Of a stretch of DNA of 64,000 bases, positions 34,561 to 47,265 are shown piece by piece. Under the pieces are notes generated by a model. It was not told the DNA's origin, ran no database searches, and saw nothing but the letters and a program-made list of their open reading frames with translations. The translations under genes were made by a program, and so were the position numbers. The DNA lies in the NCBI GenBank assembly GCA_003427395.1, contig BFEA01000181.1:2161067-2225066 (forward strand). The letters run 5' to 3'. This stretch comes from Chara braunii. Lineage: Eukaryota > Streptophyta > Charophyceae > Charales > Characeae. The stretch's first letter is position 1; every line of letters begins with the position of its first letter.

Positions 34561-35939
34561 CGGAAGTTGGGGCTAAGTGGGGCAGCGTGGTGAAGGGAAG
34601 CTGCCCCCACCTGGCAGGGCCGTGTAGGGTCGACATTAGACCCGGCCAGGCAGCTTGAGTGCGCGTTTGTGGTGGCGAGACACAAGGTGGGACTTTGTGA
34701 TGCAATTTGAGAGAGGCGACAGTGAAGAGCACCTACAATTGAAATCTGGACTTCAAGGAAGACGAGGAGGGACTTTAGGGCTCCCCTCAAGTTAGGCGAG
34801 CTTGAGGGTGGCAGCCATATCTGCAGCTACGGACTGCAAGTTGCTACTTTGATCTTCAACATCGACGGGGGATCCGACGTTGTACCTTGGGGTAGATGTT
34901 GACCCTCCTAGATGATAGGACACTAGTGTAGAGGATGCTAATTGGGTCAGGAGGACTATGTGAGACGGGGGTCAGGAGGACAATGTGAGAGGGGGGTGAG
35001 TTCCGTTCATCTCTGCAGCCCGCCCACTCCGGTGAAGGGTGCCCATGAGTGTGTGCATGGAATTGACTGCTTGCTGGGGTATTCGGGGTTCTTCTTCCAT
35101 CCTCCATAGTTTTGATCTTGTGTGAGGTGTGTGAACTGCGTAGTCACCTGACGAGCGAATGAATGGAGTATCTTGCGTGTCATGCTATATCGTTCTACAG
35201 TGCTTTGTTTATTTCCTTCTAAACGGCTGTAGTCTATAGGTTCTTTTTGGGGCAAAATTTCGTTTTTCAATTCGGTACGGACAAAGAGTAGGTCTTTGTG
35301 GAACTGGGACCCGGTTCTGACTCCACTAGGACCAATTGGGACTCAGTGGGACTTGGCCCAAACAAGAAGGGCCGCTCAGGCCCAAATCTGTTGACGGTAG
35401 TTACCTTGCTCTATCTGATTGGGACTCAAAGTTCATGCTTTCGGACTAGGACACTCGCCGTTGAGGGGACGTTTTAGCAAACTTCACCGCACGATCCGCC
35501 GCCTGACTCGCACCTTGGACACCACTCAATTCTCTCTTGCATTACGTAGTACACTTCGAAGTTGATTTGCCGTGTCTTCACAGAGCTGAGTCCGGCTAGG
35601 CTTGAGAAGACCTCATACGTAGTTGGACCAGACTGTGTGGCGGAATCATATCTCTCCGATCTTTTATTTTTTTGTTGTTTTGGCTGCTCTCCAGTCCAAA
35701 TGAATTGTCGCTCCGGCTAGGAGTTCTACCTTCTCTTCTAGTCGCTTTCAATACTGTTTCTTTCATTGGGTTCGTTAAATGTCTGCCTACACGATCGCAA
35801 ACGAGAGAGAGAGTGAAGAGAGAGAAGCTTTTGAGTGTTTCTCTTAAGGGAGTGAGGAGAGGACAGAGGAGTGTTCTTTAGAAGTGTGAGGAAGTACGGA
35901 CCACTCCTGGGAGACTTATTGACACCCTCGTCCTCCATC

Positions 35940-38030
35940 ATGGCATCTGTAGTAGATTGGAAGTTGCAAATGGATGTTGCCCCTGATGAAGAAAAAGCGC
36001 AGGACCAGTTCTTTTATGAAAAAACATTGAAGAGGGAAGAGGAAGACAAGGAGAAGGAGAGGGGTGACAAAGTAAAGGCTCATGAAGGCGTTTTTAGTAC
36101 GGTGCCCTCCTTAACTGATGATGAGGTGGAAGAGAAGATTGTCCCACTCCTTAGAGCTTTAGTAGAGGTCCGCGCTGTTGAAGACCATATAAGCCAACTC
36201 GCCAAGGTGTTTGATGAACTTGATAAGTTGCACGAGGATATGACCCGATGGCGCAGCAGCACCGTGACCAGCTGCAACAGTTTGCTAGCTTGCAGCCGGC
36301 CCAAAGTGTTCTTTCGCCTGCTCACCCTACTTCTAGTGTTGCGTGTCAGTCCGTTCTTGCCCCTCCCACCATATCTTTTTCTTCTTCTTCTTTTTCTTCT
36401 TTGAGTGTGGCCAACAGCCTCATCGGATCTGCAGCAGTTCCAGACCCCGCTGTTGTTGTTGCTGCTGCCGCTGCGGCAAGTGGAAGGGCAGGGCATTTTG
36501 GAACTTTTCCAATCGCTGGTCCTAGCTGCAGCTTTCCTACGTGGACAGGAAAGTGGCACAGATTCCGTTTAGGTATGACAGGATGGACGACATTAAATCT
36601 TGGATCAGCTCTATGAGATCTTACTTTGATGTGTAGGTGACACCCCCGATTACTCAGTTGTTGGTGCTAGGGACCAATGTGGAACCCACCGGAAGGGGCT
36701 TCTTAGAAGTCCAAGTTGTACAGTCAAGCTAAAAAAGAATAGACCTGAACAAATGGCTGAATGTTACGCCTATAGGTGCACTTAAGGAACTTTTGATCAA
36801 ACGCTATGCTGATCCACATCCTGCAGCCACAGTATAGACTTAAGCTTGATAGTCTGCATAGTCTGCAACATGCATAGTCTGCATAGTCTACAACATGCAT
36901 AGTCTGCAGAAGTATGTTAGTAAGCTCTTTGCTACTCCAGATCTGGAGATGACTGCGCAATCTAGCTTGGATGTGATAAATGGTACGGTCCCCTCTACGG
37001 GGACACATAGCATGGGGTTCGGACTCATAACGTATACAGATTGGCTTACCCTCATGCGGGATTTAGTCAAGCTGGAGGCAAAAAACCTCCCAGGTGGATC
37101 GGGTGGCAAAAAGACCACCGGCTGCAAACGGTTTCCAGACAGCAATCAACCTCATGATTTACTTTAGGTTGACGAGGAGACCTTTGTAGAGGACCCTTCT
37201 CCTGATGACGATCAAGAGCAAGACTACGAGGCATCTTGCTCTTCGTCAGCCCATGAGTCTGAGTATGTAAATGACGATGAATCTATGCATGTGTTCAAGA
37301 AGGCTGCCTTCAAAAGTAAGGGACCGAGGACAGCAGTGAAGAACAATACTAACACTTTTTCTTCCCAAGGGAGCGAAGATTCCATCCAAACCAGTCTGCA
37401 TCATGCATAGTCTGCAAAAGTATGTTAGTAAACTCTTCGCTACTCCAGATCTGGAGATGACTGCGCAATCTTGCTTGGATGTGATAAATGGTACGGTCCC
37501 CTCTACGGTGACACATCGCTTGGGCTCAGACTCATAACGTATACAGATTGGCTTACCCTCATGCGAGATTTAGTCAAGCTGGAAGCACGAGACCTCCCAA
37601 GTGGATCGGGTGGCAAAAAGATTACCGGCCGCAAACGGTTTCCAGGCAACAATCAACCTCATGATCTACTTTAGGTTGACGAGCAGACCTTCGTAGAGGA
37701 CCCTTCTCTTGATGACGATCAAGAGCAAGACTACGAGGCAGCTTGCTCTTCGTCAGCCCATGAGTCTGAGTATGTAAATGACGATGAATCGATGAATGTC
37801 TTCAAGAAGACTGCCTTCAAGAGTAAGGGACCGAGGACAACAGTGAAGAACAACACTAACACCATTCTCCTTCCCAAGGGAGCGAAGATTTCACCCAAAC
37901 CGGAAGATCCTGCCACAAAACCATGGGTCGATCTCCGGATCAATGAAGTGGAAACACAGGGTGAAGAAAGGGGTTTGCCTGCACCGCACCAAACCCCGAC
38001 ACTCCAACATTGTTTCAGATTGCAGTAGGG
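35940..38030 (+). pseudogene. GyA copy 2 gag with internal 508-bp tandem duplication
   Basis: ATG 35940 opens MASVVDWKLQMDVAPDEEKA and stays open for about 100 codons through the coiled-coil region. A one-base deletion near 36243 (GACCCGATGG against GACCCCGAT in the other copies) shifts the frame. The gag core near 36560-36760 is out of frame and has lost bases. The segment from CATGCATAGTCTGCA (36894) is repeated from 37402. The zinc knuckle region (37960-38020) is frameshifted, leaving only QHCFRLQ. Confidence 0.8.
36894..37910. repeat. 508-bp tandem duplication in GyA copy 2 gag
   Basis: Units begin CATGCATAGTCTGCA at 36894 and 37402. Both hold GCTACTCCAGATCTGGAGAT, GATCGGGTGGCAAAAAGA and GACGATGAATC, with differences at several per cent of positions. 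Confidence 0.9.
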
Positions 38031-41000
38031 AAACCAGCAATAAGGGCAAAGACATCATCAACACACTCTACAGACGGAGATGCTGAACATGTAACTGCAG
38101 ATCCTTCACTGGATTGTGATCTCACTCAGCAAACCTCTCCTGAGACTCCATCTGATGCTGATTCCAAGGTTGAGAAAATGCACATCCTATACAAGGAGCC
38201 TTGGGTGGAGTCTGAAGAAATTGACTTTCATGCTCTCTTGACACGCTGGGCTCACATGAAGCAAGAACGCGCGCAAGGGAAAATGAAGTTTATCTTCTTC
38301 AAACTCCGCATTAACGGTCGTTACATCCGTGCGTTGGCTAATTGTGGCGCAACCACCAACTACTTCTCACCGCACAATATTCACAAGGCACGCTTGGGAA
38401 TGAAGCAAGTGACTTTGCAGAATCCTTGTCGGACCCAAGTGGGCAACCAAGAGGTGGTCATATCTACGCGTCCAGTCAAAGGTGTGCGCATTACCTTTCA
38501 CGCAGATCGCACAATCACGCATGAGTTGAGCTTCTATGTCCTTGATAAGTGCCCCTTCGACGCGATTATTGGCTTGGGCTGGTTGCAGGACCAATTTGAA
38601 AGAACCACGTGGAAAGACTCACAATTCATGGTCAAAGATGCCATGGGAATTGAGCGTTCAGTCCTCTTGGATGAGCCGCACGAGTCCCAAGTAAATTTTC
38701 TCAATGCAATGGAATTCTGCAAAAAGTGGCGCAGACGCAAAGTTGATTAGCAAATGTACATAGCCTTTGTTAGGCTTGCTCATGTGCCTTCTATTTTTGT
38801 TGTACGTAATGATTCTACTTTGCATTCCATTTCTACTTCTAATGCATTTACTGCTACCTCTATTAAGTCTACTTCAAGTCCAAATGACTCTGCTTCAAAT
38901 CTTGTCGTTTTAGCTACACCTATGCAGTCCCGTATGCTTGCACCCAAATCTGATGATCCACCTCTGGAGATCCCATCAAAGATCTGCAGCCTTCTCAACC
39001 GATTTTTTGAAGTTTTGGCTGAACCATATGGAGTTTTCGTGCGTCCGTTTCGGCATGCTCTTTGGCCTCACGAATGTACTGACCACCTTTCAAAGTTTCA
39101 TGGATAAGGTGTTCCGCAATCAGATCAATTGATTTGTTGTTGTTTATTTGGATGACATACTAATCTTCAGCAAGTCGATGGAGGAGCACATGAGACACCT
39201 CGAGGAAGTGTTGTAAATCCTCAAGAATGCGCAACTCCATCTGAACTTGGATAAATCTGAGTTTGGGAGGGACAGCGTCATCTACCTTGGACATCGGTTG
39301 TTTGCTGCAGGCCTAGAACCCGAGGCAACCAAAGTTTAGGTCATCCCGCAAATAGCCTCAATTAACAAATGTCTGCGAGTTGCGTTTTTTTCTTGGTCTT
39401 GTGTCATACTACCGTCTCTATCATTGACCGACCGTTGTCCAGATTGACCAGCAAGAATGTGTCCTACACATGGAATGGGGAATGCACAACAGCCTTCCAA
39501 GCATTGAAGGAGGCTTTGGCGAGTCATCCGGTGCTCCGCATTGCAGATCCCAAAATTTACATTCGTAGTAACTACCCATGCAAGCTTGTATGAGATTGGT
39601 GGAGTGTTGCAACAAGATGATGGCGACGGCTTACGTTTGCTTGAAGTCTACAGCAAACATATGCCAGTCACAAGGTAGCTGCCCCCACTTACATGCGAGA
39701 ACTCTATCGAGGCACTAGATCATTGGAAGAACTACCTCTTGGGTTGCCATTTCAAAGTGTTCTTAGACCACGAGACTTTGAAATGGATTCAGACACATGA
39801 TAATCCATCAACTACATTGACCCGCTAGCTGCATGAGATTGTTGTGTATGATTCGAACTTAGGCACAAGAAAGATTGTTACAATCGCGTGGCTGATGCTT
39901 TGTCTCACCACCCAAAGTACATGACTTGTCTTGTGGGCTCCTATGATCTTCGTAAGAACTTGAAGGAGGAAGTAGTTTAGCAAACTTAAGGACCCGAAAC
40001 TTAGTCCCATCCTTTAGCAGATCCAGGCTGACCCTAGCAGTCAGCGCGACTTCCATGAGTGTAAAGGTTTTCTCTTCCAACGTTACGAGAAGTACGACCG
40101 CCTGCGTGTGCCCAATCATGAGTCTATCCGTACTCACTTCTTGGACTTGGCTCATGGCCGGGGTGGCCACTTCGCTTCTGAAAGGAATGGCCTATACGGA
40201 AGTTTGTTGCAAAGGTTTGTATGGCCTGGGATGAAAGGAATGGCTCAAAAGTTTATGGCTACGTGTGAAGTTTGTCAATGCATCAAACAGTCTCGGCAGA
40301 AGCCCTATGGGCTCTTCCATGGACTTCAAAACAGTAGGAATGGATATTCGCAAGTAACGATGATCGTTGACATTTTTTCAAAATTTCTAAATTTCATCCC
40401 ATTACCACCTCACGCCCCAACTGACCTTGTGATCAATTTGTTTAACAAGAAGTACATATTGAAGTGTAGGCCCCCGAAAAGTCTTGTGAGTGACCGGGAC
40501 ACTAGGTTCTTAAGTGCAAATTGGAAGGACTTCATCTCCAGATCTATGACATCAAACTCAAGATGACGTCTGGTCCACATCCCGAAGCCAATGGACTGGC
40601 CGAGGAGATCAACCAGACCGTGATCCAACTTCGCCGAGCTCTAATTGTGCCTGATCAGAACTCTTGGGGGATGAGGAATTGCCGATTGTGCAGGGGTTGT
40701 ACTACAACTCCATACACTCCCCCACCGGGATGACACCTAACCGGTTGCACGTTGGGTGGAAAATTCGCAATCCCCTATCCTGTCTGTTTCGTGACCAGCC
40801 ACTTGGCCTAACACATGGCCAGCCAGGCTACAGCGCTAAGTTTGATCGCTAGCTCGAAGTTGCTGTCGCAACTATGGAAAGGCGACACAGTGCCATGATT
40901 AAGGATGCTAACCAAAAGCGCCGGCCTGCACCTTTCACAGTGGGAAGTTATGTTTGGGTCAAAAGCACGAGTTTTATGAGGAAGAAGATGTATCACGAAA

Positions 41001-41330
41001 GCTTCTTTCTCAATATTACGGTCTGTGGAAGGTGCTGAACGAAGTAGGGGAAGATTCATTTGGTCCTTCTTACACGATCGACGTGCCTACTCATCTGCGC
41101 ACATACCCAGTCTTTCACACGTTAAAGTTGTTTCCGTATGAACCACCCGAAACTTTTCCGTATCGAGAATTGATGACTCCTCGCGCAATCAATGGCGGCC
41201 ACGAGATTGATAGAATTGTCGAGCATAGTGGAAAGGGGACAAACAGACAGTACAAAGTTCATTTTTTGTGGAGCCTGTTGAATAACTTTTACTGGATGGC
41301 TAGGAAAGACTTGTTGTAGAGTGCCCCGCG
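38010..41330 (+). pseudogene. GyA copy 2 pol, RT partly deleted
   Basis: A 246-codon frame (38010-38750) contains the protease region, but the catalytic Asp of DCGAT is Asn (LANCGATTNYFSPHN), so it should be inactive. It ends KKWRRRKVD at TAG 38748, where copy 1 has GAG. About 560 bases of RT are deleted between FVRP and FGLTN (39040-39070), removing the first catalytic region. YLDD is at about 39146, after the same TGA as in copy 1. Stop TAG at 39337 with +1 continuation is shared by all copies. Integrase keeps the zinc region, SDRDTRFLSANW and the Glu of GPHPEANGLAEE, but lacks the first Asp segment. Confidence 0.8.
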
Positions 41331-41491
41331 AGTTGTTAACGTATATGTACGACTGATTAGCTCCGAACAAGAACGCAAATTCACTTTTACCCTCACTGAT
41401 CTCTCTTTGCTAATTACGCTTATAATGCATTATGCGGGTACTCTGATTGAGTTACTCGCTCGAAGGGACCTCACTCTTGAGGGGGGGGTAG

Positions 41492-41906
41492 TGTAATGAC
41501 CCGTCATAACACAGTCTGAGAACACTGCTGATTTTTGAAGTTCTGCCGATGGAATGGATGCGTTGTTGAGATTCCCGCATTCTGTTGAGTTTTCTAAGTC
41601 TGTATGTGTGCGTGCCTGTTGACTTGTCTTAGCGCTTGTCGGCATGAGTATGTGTGTGACTCGCAAGGGTACTTGCTTGTTTGGAAGGCCCGTAGGGCCG
41701 GTACTTGCCTGTGGCCGTGGCATTGAGGGTTGCAGCAGGGGAAAACACACACGGCCCTTGGAGTAGCGTAAAACACACGCTTGTCGGCAGGGGAAAACAC
41801 ACACGCTTGTCGGCATGAGTATGTGTGTGACTCGCAAGTAGGCCGGTACCGCACCCAGTAGCACTAGATGTGCCGGGTACTGGAGGCCGAGCAGAAGAAG
41901 AGCAAG
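41492..41906 (+). mobile_element. 3'-truncated GyA LTR fragment
   Basis: Begins TGTAATGACCCGTC after GAGGGGGGGGTAG, then breaks off after about 415 bases, where integrase sequence resumes. It contains a local duplication of GGCATGAGTATGTGTGTGAC (41641 and 41812). Confidence 0.85.
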
Positions 41907-42560
41907 CACTAAGTTTGATCGCTTGCTCGAAGCTGCTGTCGCAGCTATGGAAAGGCGACGCAGTGCGATGATTAAGCATGCTAACAAAAAGCGCCAGTGT
42001 GTACCTTTCACAGTGGGAAGTTATGTCTCGTGAAAATGTCTCAGTTTTCTAAAGGTGTATCACGAAAACTTCTTCCTCGATATTATGGTCCGTGGAAGGT
42101 GCGGGAAGTAGGGGAAGATTCATTTGGTCCTTCTTACACAATCGACGTGCCTCCTCATCTGCGCACATACCTAGTCTTTCACTTGTCAAAGTTGTTTCCG
42201 TATGAACCCCCTGAAACTTTTCCGTATCGGGAATCGATGATTCCTTGCGCACTCAATGGCGGCCACGAGATTGATAGAATTGTCGAGCATAGTGGAAAGG
42301 GGAGAAACAGACAGTACAAAGTACATTTTCTGTCCCACCCGTTGAATGACTTTTACTGGATTGCTAAGAAAAGTTGCAGCAGAGTGCCCGGGAGTTGTCA
42401 ACGCATATGAACGGTTGATTAACTCCGAACAAGAACCTAAATTCACGCCTACCCTCACTCCTACGGAACATACCTGATCTCTCTTTTCTATTTACGCTTA
42501 TGATGTATTATGCAGGGACTTCGATTAAGTTACTCGCTCGAAGGGACCTCACTCTTGAGG
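41907..42560 (+). pseudogene. Duplicated GyA integrase C-terminus and chromodomain-like tail
   Basis: Repeats the end of copy 2 pol: CTAAGTTTGATCGCT occurs at 40836 and 41909. It encodes FSKGVSRKLLPRYYGPWKV, IDVPPHLRTYLVFHLSKLFP and HEIDRIVEHSGKGRNRQYKV. Together with the LTR fragment it is a ~1.08-kb tandem duplication of the copy 2 3' end. Confidence 0.85.
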
Positions 42561-42569
42561 GGGGGGTAG

Positions 42570-43828
42570 TGTAATGACCCGTCATAACACAGACTGAGAA
42601 CACTGCTGATTTTTGAATTTGTGACGATGGAATGGATGCCTTGCTGAGATTCCCGCATTCTACTGAGTTTTCTAAGTTTGTATGTGTGTGTGTCTGTTGA
42701 CTTATCTGAGTGCTTGTCGGCATGAGTGTGTGTGTGACCCGCAAGGGTACTTGCTTGTTTGGCAGGCCCGTAGGGCCGGTACTTACCTGTGGCCGTGGCA
42801 TTGAGGGTTGCAGCAGGGGAAAACACTCAAGTGGCGGATCCAGAGGCCGCGGCCCTTGGAGCGGCCGGTATCGCACCCAGTAGCAGTAGATGTGTCGGGT
42901 ACTCGAGGCCGAGCTGAAAAAGATAAAGTTGGCATTTCTAGAGGTCCAGTAGCGGTAGGCTAGGTCTAGGCCGGTACCAGTCCATTTGTTTCCCTCCGAA
43001 AGGGAGGAGGTACCGGTTGCTTGGGAGGCCGAGTAGCCTGGAAGTCACCGCCCAGGAGGCAAGCAGGCCGCTGTATCAAGAGGCCGAGGGAAGAGCTCGA
43101 CCTCATTCTTCAGTGTGCGAGCTGGGCATCACGCTGCTGGAGCGCTGGTTGGAAGAGCGTTGGTTGATACAGCAATGCTGGGAGGAAGAAGCGGGGAGTT
43201 TCCACCTTGGCTATGGTGGAGCTGTACCGGTAGGAGGAGGAGGGAGAAGGGGACCAAGGAGGAGAATGGTGAGGTACTTACCTGGCTATGGTGGACACCA
43301 ACTTCATCACCTTGTTAGGCGCTGGATGTGAAAGCCCCCCGTTGGGGTAGTGCCGCACCAAGGAAGCTCGGAGCAGAGACAGGCATGGCGGCCTAGTGAG
43401 CAGTGGCAGCGACGTAGCTGCTTTGGGTTGTCCTTTGGACAGGAGGGTAGAGCCCTCAGTGCTTCGCCATAGCCTCGGCCTGCATGTAGAGGAAGAGGAA
43501 TGATGGCCATGGCTATTGCGGACCTCATGTTGTGCCTGCAGTAGAAGTGGGATTCAGACACTCATTTTGGTGCAGCCATTCAACATTATTGTTGTTCTTT
43601 CTTGTTTGAATAAGAGGGTAGGAGATAAGGAGGAGGAGATTGGTTCGCGAAGAAGAAGAGCCTTGTCATTGGTCTATGCTGGACTAACATCATCTTCTTC
43701 TTCTTTCTTTTTTTTTTTTTTTTTTTTCCCCCTCTCTCCCCTCTCAAGTTCATTCAGTTCTTTTTGTAATTGGACGACATTGTACTTTCTGATGAATGTA
43801 TACTTTGAAATTGGCCAGGATTGTAACA
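42570..43828 (+). mobile_element. GyA LTR3, full length, shared by copies 2 and 3
   Basis: 1,259 bp, starts TGTAATGACCCGTC after GGGGGGGGTAG, ends GATTGTAACA one base before a primer site. About 100 bases shorter than LTR2. Confidence 0.9.
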
Positions 43829-43829
43829 A

Positions 43830-43843
43830 TGGTATCAGAGCGG
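43830..43843 (+). promoter_or_regulatory. GyA copy 3 primer-binding site
   Basis: TGGTATCAGAGCGG, the best match of the three copies to the initiator-tRNA-Met primer site. Confidence 0.85.
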
Positions 43844-43881
43844 ATTCTACTTGTGGGCGAGAGTGGACTTTGTCGCCATAA

Positions 43882-43921
43882 CCCTAACCCTAGTGGTAAG
43901 GGCTAATCACTTAGGGTTAGG
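43882..43921 (+). ncRNA. Conserved leader hairpin, GyA copy 3
   Basis: CCCTAACCCTAGTGGT, loop AAGGGCTA, ATCACTTAGGGTTAGG. One base of the inner stem has changed from C to T but still pairs as G-U, so pairing is kept. Confidence 0.5.
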
Positions 43922-44229
43922 CTGGAAGTTAGGGTTAAGTGGGGCAGCGTGGTATATGGAAGCTGCTTCCACCTGGCAGGGCCATGTAGGGTCGACATTA
44001 GACCCGACCAAGTAGCTTGAGTGCATGCTTGTGGTGGCGAGACACAAGGTGGGACTTCGTGATGCAATTTGAGAAAGGCGACAGTGAAGGGCACCTACAA
44101 TTGGAATCTGGACTTCAAGGAAGACGAGGAGTGACTTTAGGGCGTCCCTCAAGTTACGGGAGCTTGAGCCTTATCTGCACCTACGGACTGCAAGTTGCTA
44201 CTTTGATCCTGAACATCGACGAGGGATCC

Positions 44230-44690
44230 AAATTAATTCAATTCTAAAAATAAATCGTCTGTATACGTGATCCTATGGGCGCTCCTGCGTTTTCTTTTAT
44301 TTACTTCGGCCTCTCACTCAACTCACTCACTCGAAGACTGGAACTACGAAGCAAGTAGAATTTTCAGATTGATTTGTCTTAATGTAGTTAAGGAAGTATA
44401 TATTATAGCAATCACACTAAGAGTATAAATGAAAGGAGTGAAATAAAGAGTAGCTTCTGGAAACATTGGTATTGAAAATCTTAAAAAACCACAAGTTCCC
44501 AATTTTAAGAGAATTCCTGCTAAGATAAGAGATCCAACGGTGGGTGCTTCTACATGAGCTTCAAGTGACCAAATATGAACTGGTACCATAGGTACTTTCA
44601 CTGCAAAAGATGCAAAAAAAGCAATCCATAACAATATTTGACGTCGTTCGCTAAATTCTGTTGTTAATAAAATTTGTAAATCAGTGGTTC
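44230..44690 (-). other. Mitochondrial DNA insertion in GyA copy 3 leader
   Basis: In copies 1 and 2 the leader reads GGGGGATCCGA(T/C)GTTGTAC...GACCCTCCTA. In copy 3 it is interrupted after GAGGGATCC and resumes at CCTCCTAGATGATAGG, with about 460 bases of AT-rich DNA in place of 28. At least 44362-44688 is nad4; the origin of 44230-44361 is not identified and may be a second organelle piece. Confidence 0.8.
44362..44688 (-). pseudogene. nad4: Fragment of mitochondrial nad4 (NADH dehydrogenase subunit 4)
   Basis: 109 codons open on the minus strand, with the strongly conserved complex I subunit 4 sequence FFASFAVKVPMVPVHIW, EAHVEAPTVGSLILAGILLK, GFLRFSIPMFPEATLYFTPF and IYTLSVIAIIYTSLTTLRQI. 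Nad4 is a membrane proton-pumping subunit of complex I; this covers roughly the middle third. It is read with the standard code and has no stop, so the transfer may be fairly recent, although HIWSLEAHVEAP differs from the usual WLPEAHVEAP. Being a fragment in a retrotransposon leader, it is a nuclear mitochondrial insertion, not a gene. Confidence 0.9.
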
Positions 44691-45735
44691 CCTCCTAGAT
44701 GATAGGACACTAGTGTAGAGGATGCTAATTGGGTCAGGAGGACTATGTGAGATGTGAGAGCGGGGTGAGTTTCGTTCATCTCTACAGCCCGACCACTTAG
44801 TGTCGCCAGGGTGCCCATATGTGTGTGTGTAGAATTGACTGCTTGCTGTGGTATTCTGGGTTCTTCTTCCATCCTGCATAGTCGTGATCTTGTGTAAGGT
44901 GTGTGAACTGCTTACTCACCTGATGAGTGAATGAATGTAGCATCTTGCGTGCCGTGCTACATCTTTCTACAGTGTTTTGTTTATTTCATTATGAACGGTT
45001 GTAGCCGGTAGGTTCTTTGTGGGGCAAAATTTCATTTTTCAATTCGGTAGGGACATAGAGTAGATCTTTGTGGAACTCTTGTTGGTTGGGACCCGGTTCT
45101 GACTCCGTTGGGAGCAATCGGGACTCTGTGGGACCGGGCCCCAAACAAGAAGGGCCCCTCAGGCCCAAATATGTTTTCGTCAGTTACCTTGGTCTATCTG
45201 ATTAGAACTTGGAGTTTATGCTTTCGGACCAAGACACTCGCTGTTGAGGGGAGCTCAGCTGAGACGCTTGAACAGACTTTACCGCACGATCCGCCGCCTG
45301 ACTCGCATCTTGGACACCACTCAATTCTCTCTTGCATTACATAGAACACTTTGAATTTGATTTGTTGTGTCTTTACGGAGCTGAGTTCGACTAGGCTTGA
45401 GAGGACCTCATACGTAGTCAGACGATACTGTGTAGCGAAATCAGATTCTCTGATCCTTTATTCTTTTGTTGTTTTGGCTGCTCTCCAGTCCAAATGAATT
45501 GTCGCTCCGGCTAGGAGTTCTACCTTCATTTCTAGTTGCTTTCAATATTGTTTCTTTCATTGGGTTCGTTAAATGTCTTCCTACACGATCGCAAGCGAGA
45601 GAGAGATTGTAGAGTGAGAAGCTTCTGAGTGTTGCTCTTGAGGGAGTGAGGAGAGGACAAAGAAGTGTTCGTCCCAGAAGTGTGAGGAAGTATGGATCTC
45701 TCCTGGGAGACTTATTGACACCCTCGTCCTCCATC

Positions 45736-47265
45736 ATGGCATCTGCAACAGAATGGAAGCTGCAAATGGACGTTGCCCCTGAGCTAGAAAAAGCGCAGTA
45801 CCAGTTCTTTTATGAAAAAGCATTGAAGAGGGAAGAGGAAGAGAAGGAGAAGGAGAAGGAGAGGGGTGACAAAGTAAAGGCTCATGAAGCCGTTCTTAGT
45901 ACCGTGCCCGCCTTAACTGATGATGAGGTGGAACAAAAGACTGTCCCACTCCTTGGCGCTTTAGTAGAGGTCCGCGCTATTAAAGACCATATAGCCCAAC
46001 TCGGCAAGATGTTTGATGAACTCCAGAAGTTGCTCGAGGATATGACCCCGATCGCACAGCAGCACCATGACCAACTGCAACAGTTTGCTAGCTTGCAGCT
46101 GGCCCAAAGTCTTCTTCCGCCTGCTTACCCTGCTTCCAGTGTTGCGTGTCAGTGCGTTCTTGCCCCTCCAACCATATCTTTTTCTTGTTCTTCTTCTTCT
46201 TCTTCTTTGAGTGTGGTCAACAGCCTCATCGGATTTGCAGCAGGTCCAGACCCCGTTGTTGCCGCTGCTGCTACTGCAGCGGCAAGTGGCAGTGTAGGGC
46301 ATTTGAACTATTGCAGCTCCGAATTCAAACCCAACAATCAGTGGTCCTAGGTGCAACTTTCCTTACATGGACCGGAAAGCGGCACACATTCCGTCTAAGT
46401 ATGACGGAAAGGACGACATTGAATCTTGGATCAGCTCTATGCGATCGTACTTTGATGTGTTGGGGACACCCGCAGTTACTCAGTCGTTGGTCCTAGGGAC
46501 CAATGTGGAACCCGCCGTAAGGGGCTTCTTAGAAGTCCAAGTTGTACAATCAAGCTATAAAAGAATAGACCTGGACAAATGGCAGAAGGCTACGCCTATA
46601 CGCGCACGCGAGGAACTCTTGTATGTTACTAAATTCTTTGCTACTCCAGATCTGGAGACGACTGCGCAATGTTGCTTGGATGTGATAAAGGTACTGTCCC
46701 CTTTACGGTGACACATCGCATGGGGCTCGCACTCATAACATATACAGATTGGCTTACCCTCATGCGGGATTTAGTCTAGCTGGAGGCACAAGACCTCCCA
46801 GGTGGATCGGGTGGCAAAAATCCTACCGACCGCAAACAGTTTCCAGGCAGTAACTGTTTTGCAGTGCACGATCTACTTGAGGTAAACGAGGAGACCTTCG
46901 TAGAGGACCCTTCTCTTGATGACCATCAAGAGCAAGACTGCGAGGCATCTTGCTCTTCATCAGCGCATTAGTCTGAGTATGTAAATGACCATGAATCTAT
47001 GAATGCCTTTAAGAAGACTCCCTTTAAAAGTAAGGGACTGAGGACCACAGTGAAGAACAATACTAACACCTTTCTCCTTCCCAAGGGAGTGAAGATTCCA
47101 CCCAAACCGGGAGATCCTGCCACAAAACCATGGGTAGATCTCCGAATCAGTGAAAGTGAGTGGAAACACAGGGTGAAGAAAGGGGTTTGGCTGCACTGTA
47201 CCAAACCGGGAAACTCAGTCCAACATTGCTTCAGATTGCAGCAGGGAAACCAGCAACGTGGGTAG
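45736..47265 (+). pseudogene. GyA copy 3 gag, best preserved N-terminal half
   Basis: ATG 45736 (MASATEWKLQMDVAPELEKA) opens about 205 codons: a coiled-coil rich in Lys and Glu (residues 30-60), TDDEVEQKTVPLLGALVEVR, a Gln-rich helix (PIAQQHHDQLQQFASLQLAQ), a Ser run and an Ala-rich stretch, stopping at 46350. The gag core is in another frame at 46367-46711 (YDGKDDIESWISSMRSYFDV; LGTNVEPAVRGFLEVQVVQS). The zinc knuckle at about 47190-47235 has lost two ligands (WLHCTKPGNSVQHC: first Cys to Trp, His to Asn), so RNA binding would be impaired. Confidence 0.8.

Noticed and set aside
44344-44634. Working nad4 gene or a plastid ndh gene
   Set aside because: Only about 109 codons of the mitochondrial protein, inserted in a retrotransposon leader; sequence matches nad4 rather than plastid ndhD.
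44920-44935. Second hammerhead at CCTGATGAGTGAATG
   Set aside because: No matching stem II or GAAA core follows; the same place in copies 1 and 2 reads CGACGAGTG or CTGACGAGC, part of an ordinary leader.
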